A stretch of DNA of 64,000 nt from Synaphobranchus kaupii (Eukaryota; Chordata; Actinopteri; Anguilliformes; Synaphobranchidae), in contig CM056385.1 of NCBI GenBank assembly GCA_029718625.1, positions 27,297,380 through 27,361,379 of the forward strand, written 5' to 3'. How positions within the stretch are numbered: the stretch's first letter is position 1; every line of letters begins with the position of its first letter. Under the pieces are notes generated by a model. It was given only the letters and a program-made list of their open reading frames with translations, did no database searches and was not told the DNA's origin. Below are positions 44,762-54,892 of this stretch, one piece after another. Position numbers and translations under genes: made by a program.

Positions 44762-47700
44762 GTAAGTTTTTGAAAACAGAATTTAGACTTTAATCATCTC
44801 ATATTTCATTGCTTGTAATCATCCTGTAGGTTTTCACTCCAACTCTAAAAAAACACACCTCATTTAACAGCAAGAGATCCACTTAAGCTGCTAATTAGTA
44901 GAATCAGGTGTGCCGAATTAAGGTTGAAATGAAAACCTACAGGAAGGTAGATCTCCAGGAACAGGGTGGGGCAGCCTTGGTCTACATTTTTCAAATTTCA
45001 ATAGTAAATTCTTAGGGATTTAGAAAAATTGGGCTTTGTAGTGCTGCATCTACTGAGGGCTAAGTTTATCAAACAGCTTTACTGAAATCATGTAAAAACA
45101 TTTTTGCGTCAGAAATATAATTCATATTGAGCATGAATTTCTTTTAATTATTTAGATTTTCTAATGACGTAGTTACTGTATATCCAAAGATTATGATCTG
45201 CAAAATGAGCCATTTTAGTTCTGTCCTGACTGCACTTTGAGCTTCTAACTATGTGTCACATGACTGAGAGAGACAGGAGGGAGGGGCAGGAGTGTGGAGA
45301 CATTGGGTTCATTCCAATCGCTTATTTTTACTCCTTGCATCCTTTCCTCGCGTCCCTTCCTCGCTCCTTAGCTCTGCCCAACAGAGGACACGAGGAAAGG
45401 ATGCAAGGATCAGATACGAGGATAGAGGAAACGAGGCAACATGCATTAGGCAAATGGAACGTCCTTGCTCAATCAAGCGTCAGCGTCATATTATGCTCAC
45501 GTGCTGAACTATAATGCTTTAAAGCTTATTTTTTCATGAATAAATGGTGCTTTTGTTAGTTATAAAGAATGAGTGTCATTATGAATTAGCGCGAAATAGT
45601 AAATGGAAAGGAATGGTAAAATTTCATTTGTGTACGGGTGTGCCTACGACATGGCAGACATGAAGAGTGGTGGATAATTCATACACGTCATGCGTTCTGA
45701 GAAAAGGCTTCCGCAAAGGCTACACTTGTGCTTCCTCACTGAAGCATCCTCCGGGAGCCTCCTCGTTCCCCACTCCTCGCTCCTCCGAGGAGCATTTAGC
45801 GGTTTGTAATGTCCTTAAAGATGGCGAACCTTGATCGATTTCCGGGTCAGGCGAGGACCGAGGAGAAGAGGATGGATAAAATGCCTGTGTTAGGGAGCAA
45901 TGCTCAGCATGGGAGAGTAGGGGTCAAAGTTCATGGCTAAAATATACTGTACGTTTCTGACACAATGTGGCCTTAGAGGGCAGATCACTGTTAATGTGTC
46001 ACTAGAGACTAAAGATTAAACTAAGCACATTAAACTTGGGACATTTTAATTTTAAAGCTTTTGTAACTTTAATTTGGACTCTAAAGACATAATATTAGTT
46101 CAGTCAGGCCACTGTTGTTCAAATAACTTTATTGACATTATGAAACAATACATTTTAGGTTTGGCGGTATGGTTCTGTTCACCAAGCCCTCCCGCCCATC
46201 CACGCGAGCAAGCATGGGTATGGCGGCAAGGGCAGCTGCACAACCCCCATTAGGGTTATGCTAGAACAGAACCGCAGCACTGAGAATGGTTTTGACAGAT
46301 TCCATTCAGTCAGTTATATATATATATAAGTGGAACTTTTAAGTGTCATTATCACAACAATTTACAAGGAACCGGGCCTGAACCCCCGTAGAGCATGCCT
46401 TTGTTTATTTGTTTATTTCGGCATGTGTATAGTCACATTGCATCACATTTCTGAAATATGCATTTAACAAATACATTTCCTGCCGAAAAGGGATACGGGA
46501 AAAAAGCAGCCTGCTTATCAAGTCCCGCCCCAATTCCCTCACGATTTTAAATGTTCATATTATACATTTGATTAAAACAGATATTTTTAGTATCACAACA
46601 GCATAGCTGAATTTTCTTTATAGCGAAACTGATCAAGAAAGAAAGAAAAAAATAATAAATAAAAATAAAATACTCTAAAGTAAAACAAACCAGATTATTA
46701 AAGTCCAAATAAGTAGGTTTAAATGTACATGTCATACATTGGTCCAAACAATTTGTTTCATTTCAACGTCAGACATTCCCAAATATTGTTCAGCTAATGT
46801 CCAAATTAAAAGTGTCCGTTTCTACGTTTTTATGATGTTCTGTTGTCCCCTGTAAATTCCGTGCATTATGCCTGAGTAGGTATGATTGCCAGATCTCGGA
46901 GTTCATTACCCCTCACTATTTTCTGCACTGTCCTCCGGAGGCTTGGTGGTTTCTGCCTGCATTATGGCTATTTTTCCCTTGATTTTGTTGATGTCCGATC
47001 TCAAATTTCTCAGTATGGTCAGTAATTCCCTGTTTCCAGAGACGTCAAACCCCTTTTTTCTCAGCTGTCGGTACATCAAGTACTGGCCATGGGCGACAGT
47101 GGCAAGGAAAAACTCCCTGCTGTTAGCAGGAAGAAACCTTGGGCAGAACCTGACTCTGAGGGGGAAGTCCATCCGCCGCTGACTGGCACCGGTTACTAAA
47201 TGCTGATTACAGAATAGAAATTTGTAGACCGAACATATGAAAATGTCAATGTATAAGGAGCCAGTGAGGACTGATTGTGTGCAGCGGGTGTGCTGACAGG
47301 GGATCCACCATGGTAGGGCGAGGCGGTTAAATAGACCACCTTGTTATGTGAATGGACTGATGGGTGAATCGTCACTACTCAGCTGAGCTGTCAGCTGATT
47401 AACTATGGCCGGGTTTCACTCTCGTGACCTGCCTGAACTGACGCTATGCTCGATTGGTGTAATTTACTACAGTCATACCTGTTTACCCCGGCATGTCCTG
47501 TCATAGAGGCAATGCACTAATATATGTCTCAGTGAACATATTGTTTTTAAACAAGCTGTGACCTGAGTCTCCATTCTGGCTCCCCTCTGTCTGAGCAGGG
47601 GCTCTTGTGCTGTCTGTGTAGGCAGTGAAGTTTACTGTCCGTCTGTTTCCTCAGTAAAGTGTGGACTCTGTCATTTGTTTCCAGGAGAAAGTCAGGACTG

Positions 47701-50700
47701 CACTGTCTCCACTGCAGGACAAGCTAAAAGCCTTTAATGAAGTGAAACTAATCTGTGATGAAACAGCAGAGCACATCAAGGTACTGTACTGAGGCCTTAA
47801 ATCACAGTGTTGAAAATGCAGCACTGGATTGTGCTGAAATGATGGTGAATAATGTTTATTCCAGAGCCAGGCCCAGCACACAGAGAGACAGATAAAGATG
47901 GAGTTTGAGAAACTTCAGCAGTTCCTAAAAGATGAAGAGGCAGCCAGGATCGCTGAACTGAGGGAGGAAGAGGAGCAGAAGAGTCAGATGATGAAGGAGA
48001 AGATTGGGAAGATGACAGAAGAGATATCATCCCTTGCAGAACAAATCAGAGCCATAGAACAGGAGCTGGGAGCTGAAGACGTCTCATTCCTGCGGGTAAG
48101 ACCTGTTCACTCTGTGTCTGTAGGACTCTATACAAACGTGCATGCTATTTTATGGAATATAGTACTCTCTAAACCAATGGTTCTCAACCCTGGTCCTGGG
48201 GACCCACTGTGTATGCTGGTTTTCGTTCCAACCACAATTGCAATACTTGAATTTTAACAAGCTGTTAATTTTTCTTAATTAGGTGTTTTTAATGTTTAGA
48301 GGGATTATTTACATTCTTAAGTCACATTATGTTAGTAATAGCTATGCATGCCATGAAGAATAAAAGTCCAATATTCACATTGTGCTGTATTGTAAACACT
48401 TAAAAGGAGGTAAAAAATGTTTTAACTGATCAAATTAAAGACTGAGGTGAATCAATTGGCTTATAATTGGTGAAATTGTGGACACATGGCCACTAAAACT
48501 AACCGTTTGGAAATAATGAAGAATTCAAAGACAAAGCAAATGATAACGAGCCAAACCTGCATTGTGTTAACAAGTTTAAGGAAAAAATTATGAAGGAACT
48601 TAAACTTGTGTTCAATTACCTAATTAGGAGCCTATTCACCTGAGTTCTTACCTCTTCTTTGTAATTGTTTGCAATATAACACAATAAGCATAACGAACAT
48701 GGGATTTTTTTTCTTCAAAGCATGCATAGCTATTGCTAACATAACGTGGCTTAAGAGAGTAAAGAGTTTAAAGTGTTCTCTCTATACAATAAAAACACCT
48801 AATTAAGAAAAAATAACAGCTTGTTAAAATTCTGGTATTGCAATTGTGGTTGGAACGAAAACCAGCATACACAGGGGGTCCCCAGGACCAGGGTTGAGAA
48901 CCACTGCTCTAAACCACCCTTTCACGTAAACTTGTCATCAAATCTCTTCAACGCTTTCTCAAGCGATAGAATTATGGTCTCCTTTTTGCAGGCAAAGTGT
49001 TTTTCTTCTGTTTACAAATGTATCATCATCCTACATCCACACACTGTACACATGTATAACTATGTTAAAGCAGCATATTTAGTTTTACATGTCATATTTC
49101 ACATATAAAGCATGTTCAGTAACATACGGTCAGACATTACATTACATTACAGGTATTTAGCAGACGCTCTTATCCGGAGTGACTTACACGACTTCTTATT
49201 ACATTTATCCATTTATACAGCTGAAGCGATTCAGGTTTAGTACGTTGCTCAAGGGTACAACGGCAGTGTCCTACCTGGGAATCGAACCTGCAACCTTTTG
49301 GTTACAAGTCCAGTTCCTCAACCATTATACTACACTGCCGCCCCTGTATACATTACTGTGGATTCTAACAGTTAAAATGGACTGAGTATTGGCTACAGTG
49401 ATAATAATTCACTCTCCTTATTTCAGACCTACAAGGACACACTAAACAGGTAAGTAAACTCCATCCTCTCTCATCAGGTTAAATATCAAAGTAGTTTATT
49501 AGCACTGTAGTGTTCTAGCAGTGAGGTACTGTGGAATGTGTTTGAAATGTCTTTCTCTATAATAATTACTACAGCTTTAATAATGACTATATTTGGAGGG
49601 AACATTTTACAATACTAATGTAATGAAATGTATATTTACCTTCATATAAATACTAATGTAATGAAATGTATATTTACCTTCATATAAATACTAATGTAAT
49701 GAAATGTATATTTACCTTCATATAAATACTAATGTAATGAAATGTATATTTACCTTCATATAAATACTAATGTAATGAAATGTATATTTACCTTCATATA
49801 AATACTAATGTAATTAAATGTATATTTACCTTCATATAAATACTAATGTAATTAAATGTATATTTACCTTCATATAAATACTAATGTAATTAAATGTATA
49901 TTTACCTTCATATAAATACTAATGTAATTAAATGTATATTTACCTTCATATAAATACTAATGTAATTAAATGTATATTTACCTTCATTATATAAACTCCC
50001 CCTGGGAGGGATGGAGCCATGTGATGTTGGTGTTGATAATCTTCTATGGTAATGAAGCCAAGCCCACAGCACAAGTGACTCCTGAATATTATTGCAGAGC
50101 CCAGTGCACACTGGCGGATCCAGAGAAGGTCTCAGGAGCGCTGATTGATGTGGCCAAGCACCTGGGCAATCTGAAGTACAGAGTGTGGGAGAAGATGCTG
50201 GGGACTGTTCAATACAGTGAGTACTGGGGGCAGAGAGCTCCACATTGTCACTGTACAGGGGGAATCTTCAGCATCCTTTCCACAAGCTGATAAAGCCAGT
50301 CAGAGTCATATTGGTCCTATCTGTGTAAGAGCCCTGGAGTGAAGAGACTGAGGCCAGTCCTTAATCTCACTGATGCTCATAATAAAATGCTGCTTTAAGA
50401 GTGATACTGTATTTAAGGGGAAGGACAGGAGCTACACAAACACTGACAGGCTTTGCTCCCTCTTACAAGGATTATACAATGTGTGAATTATGAAATATTA
50501 TTAGCTTTTAAGTTCTGGTGCTTCTCTCACACATGTATCTGAGGCTATAATGGTTGATTGTGTGAAACCCAGTTTATATCATTAGGAGCCCATTGTGTCT
50601 GACGGTTTCCCTTTGTGCAGATCAGTGCTGATGTCTCATTCTCTGTCCCTTCAGCTCCTGTGACTCTGGACCCAAACACAGCACATTCCAAACTCTCACT

Positions 50701-51235
50701 GTCTGAGGATCTGATCAGTGTGAGACGCAGTGGTGAGAGTCAGCAGGTTCCTGATAATCCAGAGAGATTGGATACATACTGTTGGGTGCTGAGCTCTGAG
50801 GGATTCAGCTCAGGGAGACACTGCTGGGATGTAGAAGTGGGGGATGGGAGCTGGGTGGTGGGTGTGGTTAAAGAGTCCATCAGCAGGAAAGGGTTCCTCA
50901 CTCTGAGCCCAGCAGGAGGAATGTGGGGTATATGGCAGCTATATGGGAAATACATAGCCCTGACCTCCCCACCTACAGTCCTCACTGTGCAGAGGAAACT
51001 CCAGAGGGTCAGAGTGCAGCTGGACTGGGACAAGGGGGAGGTGTCATTCTCTGACCCCAGTAACAACACTCCTCTCTACACTTTCAAACACTCCTTCACT
51101 GAGAGACTCTTTCCATTCATTTCTCATAATGTACTGGGGTTATCTTTGCAGATCTGTCCACTGAAGGTGTCTGTAACAGTGGAACAGCCCTGTGGGATTG
51201 TGAGGTCTAAAAGATTCTGTATTTGCAGACAGTAG
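44357..51235 (+). CDS. TRIM35-like E3 ubiquitin-protein ligase (RING, B-box, coiled coil, PRY-SPRY), six coding exons
   Basis: Predicted E3 ubiquitin ligase of the tripartite-motif family, the fish group usually labelled TRIM35-like or zinc-binding protein A33-like. Such proteins act in the cytoplasm in innate immunity, with substrates chosen by the SPRY domain. Coding exons are 44357-44761, 47685-47780, 47865-48095, 49427-49449, 50098-50216 and 50655-51235. All have AG/GT junctions, the phases join, and the total is 1455 bases, 484 residues. The RING finger (about 14-53) has [13 protein letters not shown] and CPVC in C3HC4 spacing. The B-box 2 (about 89-126) has [12 protein letters not shown] and CLVC with H ligands. 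The coiled coil spans exons 2-3. The PRY-SPRY domain begins [11 protein letters not shown] and contains HCWDVEVG and [14 protein letters not shown]. Nothing is broken, in contrast to myo9b. The length is normal for the family. TRIM35-like genes are multicopy in fish, so the exact paralogue cannot be named. Confidence 0.92.
44826..44992. mobile_element. Short hAT-like MITE with inverted ends
   Basis: The left CTGTAGGTTTTCACTCCAAC has an imperfect inverted partner GTTGAAATGAAAACCTACAG. The right flank CTCCAGGAACAGGGTGGGGC resembles the end at 61664-61720. No coding sequence. Confidence 0.5.
46900..47185 (-). repeat. Widespread fish repeat with GACAGTGGCAAGGAAAAACTC core
   Basis: The core GACAGTGGCAAGGAAAAACT, then GGAAGAAACCTTGGGCAGAA, is a motif I know as repeated many times in teleost genomes. 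An 88-codon open frame on the minus strand is part of this repeat, not a unique gene. Confidence 0.5.
47685..47780 (+). CDS. TRIM35-like coding exon 2
   Basis: 96 bases, acceptor TTCCAG, donor AAG|GTACTG. It encodes [20 protein letters not shown], then [12 protein letters not shown], the start of the coiled coil. Both phases are 0. Confidence 0.92.
47865..48095 (+). CDS. TRIM35-like coding exon 3 (coiled coil)
   Basis: 231 bases, acceptor TTCCAG, donor CGG|GTAAGA. It encodes [20 protein letters not shown] and a Glu/Lys-rich helix through [17 protein letters not shown]. This 77-codon exon is standard in fish TRIM genes and drives dimerisation. Confidence 0.93.
48175..48906. mobile_element. 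hAT-type non-autonomous transposon, copy B (732 bp)
   Basis: It starts CAATGGTTCTCAACCCTGGT and ends with the near-perfect reverse complement (ACCAGGGTTGAGAACCACTG). It is flanked by a perfect 8-base duplication CTCTAAAC (48167-48174 and 48907-48914). Same family as 5742-6484, inserted in TRIM intron 3. No transposase. Confidence 0.92.
49138..49345 (-). repeat. L2/SINE-like repeat, reverse orientation
   Basis: Contains TTTAGCAGACGCTCTTATCC, GTGACTTACACGAC, then CCTGGGAATCGAACCTGCAA and ACCATTATACTACACTGCCG. This is the common fish LINE-tail repeat in the minus direction. Confidence 0.7.
49427..49449 (+). CDS. TRIM35-like coding exon 4, 23-base micro-exon
   Basis: Encodes TYKDTLN plus two bases. 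Acceptor TTTCAG, donor CAG|GTAAGT. A 23-base exon at this place is the normal TRIM gene structure. Confidence 0.9.
49610..49991 (+). repeat. Minisatellite, 38 bp unit, about ten copies, just before TRIM exon 5
   Basis: The unit is AATACTAATGTAATGAAATG followed by TATATTTACCTTCATATA. The first half of the array has TAATGAAAT and the second half TAATTAAAT, with one clean switch between them. Confidence 0.95.
50098..50216 (+). CDS. TRIM35-like coding exon 5
   Basis: 119 bases, acceptor TTGCAG, donor ACA|GTGAGT. It encodes [20 protein letters not shown], then [19 protein letters not shown], the linker between coiled coil and PRY. Confidence 0.92.
50655..51235 (+). CDS. TRIM35-like coding exon 6 (PRY-SPRY)
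   Basis: Acceptor CCTTCAG completes a Thr codon, then [19 protein letters not shown] (PRY). SPRY motifs follow: [20 protein letters not shown] and [19 protein letters not shown]. After the usual VSVTVEQ end there is a short extra tail ending FCICRQ. The stop is followed 11 bases later by a transposon. Confidence 0.93.
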
Positions 51236-51246
51236 TGGCATTCATA

Positions 51247-53204
51247 CGCCGATCAGCCACAACATTAAAACCACTGACAGGTGAAGTGAATAACATTGAT
51301 TATCTCATTGTTATTTTGGTTCTGTACTCTATCACTTTGAGTTTGAAAGGATACAATGACAATGAGGTTGAAGTGCAGACTGTCAGCTTTAATTTGAGGG
51401 TATTTTCATCCATATCAGATGAACCGTTTTTAAATTATATAACCTTTTGTACATAGTCCCCCCCATTTTTGGGCATCAAAAAATATTGGACAATTTAACA
51501 TAATGGAGAATAAAGTTATCATGTTTAATATTTAGTTGTATATCCTTTGCATGCCATGACCTCCTGATGTCTGTGACCCAACAACATCAAAAGACTCTTG
51601 ATATCTTATTTTCTGGTACTCTTACAAGCGATATAACATCTCTGCATTTGAATGGATTTCTATGGGAATTTGGGGTGGGACTAGATTTAGCTGTAAATTA
51701 TGCTGGAACAGTATGGAATACATGGTTGGTAAAATGGCTGTAATTCATCAAGGGTCTGAGGTATCAAACGAGCCTCAAACCATCACTCTGCTGCCAGATA
51801 TGCAGTAGATATGGATGGATTACTTTAAGGGTTGTTTCTCCTGACAAATTTTCCTATTGAACTTTATGGAAAAATAAGTCAGGAGAAGAAACCCTTCAAG
51901 TTAGCCATCCATATCTACTGTATTTCTGGCAGCAGTGATGGTTTAAGGCTTGTTTGATTCGTCAGACTCTTGATGACTTAGAGCCATTTAGCCACCCATG
52001 TGTTCCATACTGTTCCAGTGTAATTTACAGCTAAATCTAGTCCCACCCCCCAATTCCCATAGAGATCCATTCAAATGCAGAGATGTTATAGTATCACTTG
52101 TAAGAGTACCAGAAAATAAGATATCAAGAGTCTTTTGATGCTGTTGGGTCACAGACATCAGGAAGTCATGCCATGCAAAGGATATGCAATCAAATATAAA
52201 AAATGATTACTTTATTCTACATTTATGTTAAACTGTCCAATATTTTTTGATGCCCAAAAATGGGGGGGACTATGTACAAAAGGTTCTATCATTTCGAAAC
52301 GGTTCTGTAAGGGGTGAGCGTAAGGTTCGGAGAACCAAGCGCAACAACCAAGGGATCTAAAAGCATATTTTGTGAGAAATACGCCACTAAGTGGACAGCT
52401 CCGCAGTAAAAGGAGAAATGAAACAAAATTAATGGGAATGAAAACCTCCCAGCGTAAGCCAACACAAAACAACCCCAAAAGAGGGCAAACTCAGCGATCG
52501 CGAGTAATAAAACAACAAAGGAACCTCACGCTCTCACACAAGAAGCGTATAACTGGAGGTCAGAGAAAAACAAAAGAAAGCCCATGTAAAAAGGGCGAAA
52601 GAAACTAAATAGAAATAGAACCTGTTACCTACAGCTCTAGGTGTGAAAGAGCTGAACAAAAGGTAACAGGTAGAGGAGTATAAAGGAATAACTGGAGAAA
52701 AGGAAACAAAAAGACTAAATAAATCTTTACCCTAACTTTAACCGGACTACCTACGTTTCTTATTTGTAACAACGAGAAACGTAAAGACTGCAATCCTATA
52801 CCTTACCGACTTCAATGTCAAATAGCAAAGACAATATCGAAGCACAGGAAAGCGGAAACCCTGAGCTTATATAGCCGACAGGAAAGTCAAAACAGGTGAG
52901 AGTAATCACTGTCGAGCGACAGCAAAGCACCAGAATGGAAGACAGAAAATCCGATAGATTGCCCTGACGTCGCCAAAAGAAAAAAGGACCGCAGAAACAA
53001 CCGGAGGCTGCCAGAAACCATGACAGCTTCATCCGATATGGATGAAAAGACCCTCAAATTAAAGCTGACAGTCTGCACTTCAACCTCATTGTCATTGTAT
53101 CCTTTCAAACTCAAAGTGCTAGAGTACAGAACCAAAATAACAACGAGATAATCAATGTTATTCACTTCACCTGTCAGTGGTTTTAATGTTGCGGCTGATT
53201 GGTG
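51247..53204. mobile_element. TA-flanked transposon with about 175 bp inverted ends, carrying a nested hairpin element
   Basis: The left arm (from CGCCGATCAGCCACAACATT) and the reverse complement of the right arm (CACCAATCAGCCGCAACATT) match through about 51247-51424 and 53027-53204. TA flanks both ends (51245-51246 and 53205-53206), as in the Tc1/mariner group. The interior shows no transposase. One part is repeat R1. The rest (52306-53026) is non-coding DNA with several GTAACAGG/CCTGTTACC words. Confidence 0.8.
51421..52305. mobile_element. Repeat R1, complete long-hairpin element nested in the larger transposon
   Basis: The two halves are inverted copies of each other from GAACCG at 51421 to CGGTTC at 52305, with the centre near 51860 (an inverted CTCCTGAC/GTCAGGAG pair). 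The ends pass through CCTTTTGTACATAGTCCCCC and its inverse. Partial copies lie at 1-240 and 38402-38716. A transcript would fold into a long hairpin. Confidence 0.75.
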
Positions 53205-53484
53205 TATATTCATTCAGTAAAGACATTTTATGATAAGTGTTGATTCTTTGACAACCTCATGAAGTTAATTTTGTGAGTAAAGCATTAATAGTCTGTTGAG
53301 TTGAGTGGTCATACCTGCAGCAGTACTCTGAGTACAGAGGAGAGACTGAGTCTCAGAGCACTGCAGGGTGATCAGAGCTTTTCTCTACTTACCTGCATCA
53401 TGGAGCAGCGCTGCATGCTTACTGAGCAACATGATACAACATCATCAGATAAGAGGTCCTGCTGTACTTATGAAATACTGCACA

Positions 53485-53490
53485 AATAAA
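53485..53490 (+). terminator. Candidate polyadenylation signal AATAAA for the TRIM gene
   Basis: CACAAATAAACTGG lies 2.25 kb after the TRIM stop and beyond the transposon. It may be the ancestral signal, now separated from the coding sequence by the insertion. Confidence 0.35.
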
Positions 53491-53535
53491 CTGGTGTACT
53501 TCATCAATGTATGCAGTCTGTCTGTCGGTCTGTCT

Positions 53536-53757
53536 GTCTGTCTGGGACTGATGTTTCTGTATGGGGCTGATGTTTCTGTATGGGACTGATGTATGGGACT
53601 GATGTTTCTGTATGGGGCTGATGTTTCTGTATGGGGCTGATGTTTCTGTATGGGGCTGATGTTTCTGTATGGAGCTGATGTTTCTGTATGGGACTGATGT
53701 TTCTGTATGGGGCTGATGTTTCTGTATGGGGCTGATGTTTCTGTATGGGGCTGATGG
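53536..53757 (+). repeat. Minisatellite, 19 bp unit, about eleven copies
   Basis: The unit is CTGATGTTTCTGTATGGGG with GGA variants. A short TCTG run precedes it. Confidence 0.92.
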
Positions 53758-54374
53758 GGGTAATTTGTTAGGAAAATCAGGTGTTTCTGTTCTGCTAATA
53801 GAGGGAGGGAGGGCTTATAGCCAAATCTGTGCCCAGTGATGAGTAGACTACATGTTGTTTGGAATACAGTAGACCAACATAGCTACAGAACTGTATAGCA
53901 GTCAGATATTTAAAAAAAAAAACTGAGTACTAGAAATACCTCATTGTACCGAGAGACATGTTTGTTTTGCTGGTGCTCATTTGAATTTCCTGACTTTTAA
54001 CCAAAACAAACATCTGACTATAGTTTTTTGTCATAAATATGTTATCTGTGTTGTTGCCCTATGGTAACCCGGTTGGTTACTGGTAACAGTGGGAATTAGG
54101 CCGCCTCGTGTATTGGATTTGCCGCTGTTGGAGTTTGCATCGCCATGGTTGCGTGTCTTTATTTATTTTATTTTTATCTTAGGATAGACAGCGAAACGAA
54201 GGACAAAAAGGAAACAAACAAAGGTGAGTTTCATATTTACTAGCTCACTCCTTATAAATATGAAGTGCACAATTCACCAATCATGCAGTGACTATTCTAC
54301 CCCCCACAGGCCACATGTAGTACTGCAGGAGAGTCAGACTGGGTGATAATAGGATTGGATTGCTGCACACTGGC

Positions 54375-54640
54375 TGTGGTGCGTGTGTGTGTAGCATTAC
54401 TACAAGGGCACTAGCTGTGTGTGTGTGTGTGTGTGTGTGTGGCATTACTTTAAGAGTTTGTGTGTTTGTGTGTGTGTGTGTGTGGCATTACTGTAAGAGC
54501 ACTAGCTGTGTGTGTGTGTGTGTGTGTGTGGCATTACTGTAAGAGCACTAGCTGTGTGTGTGTGTGTGTGTGTGTGGCATTACTTTAAGAGTTTGTGTGT
54601 GTGTGTGTGTGTGTGTGTGGCATTACTGTAAGAGCACTAG

Positions 54641-54682
<42 letters not shown>

Positions 54683-54694
54683 CATTACCTTAAG

Positions 54695-54726
<32 letters not shown>

Positions 54727-54790
54727 GCATTACTGTAAGAGCACTAGCTGTGTGTGTGTGTGTGTGTGTGTGTGTGGCATTACTGTAAGA
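54375..54790 (+). repeat. TG-microsatellite minisatellite with GGCATTACTGTAAGAG spacers
   Basis: About nine blocks of (TG)n are separated by GGCATTACTNTAAGAGCACTAGC or GGCATTACTTTAAGAGTT spacers. It is a higher-order array of variable TG lengths. Confidence 0.92.
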
Positions 54791-54892
54791 GAACAATAAA
54801 GGAGAGCTAGCCAGGGACACGCATTGAGTCATAATCATAATCACACAGGTAATCTGCCAATCTGCTCAAATTCAGGGAACATTCCGCTCTTA

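Larger units (their letters stand above)
44762..47684 (+). other. TRIM35-like intron 1 (2.9 kb) with several repeats
   Basis: Holds a hAT-like MITE (44826-44992) and a block rich in CCTCGC/GAGGA words in both orientations (about 45300-45870), probably a degenerate inverted-repeat element. It also has an AT-rich stretch and a widespread fish repeat (46900-47185). Confidence 0.7.
53207..54890. other. Region downstream of the TRIM gene, no gene seen
   Basis: Begins with what may be the original TRIM 3' UTR, displaced by the transposon. It then carries a 19 bp minisatellite, unique AT-rich DNA and TG-rich repeats. Confidence 0.5.

Noticed and set aside
46906..47172. 88-codon minus-strand open frame
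   Set aside because: It overlaps a core sequence known from many places in fish genomes, so it is a dispersed repeat, not a gene.
49138..49345. tRNA gene suggested by a box-B-like GGGAATCGAACCTGC
   Set aside because: The segment lacks a full cloverleaf and is part of a dispersed fish LINE/SINE-type repeat.
54360..54844. Cys/Val or His/Thr open frames
   Set aside because: They are products of the TG microsatellite blocks.
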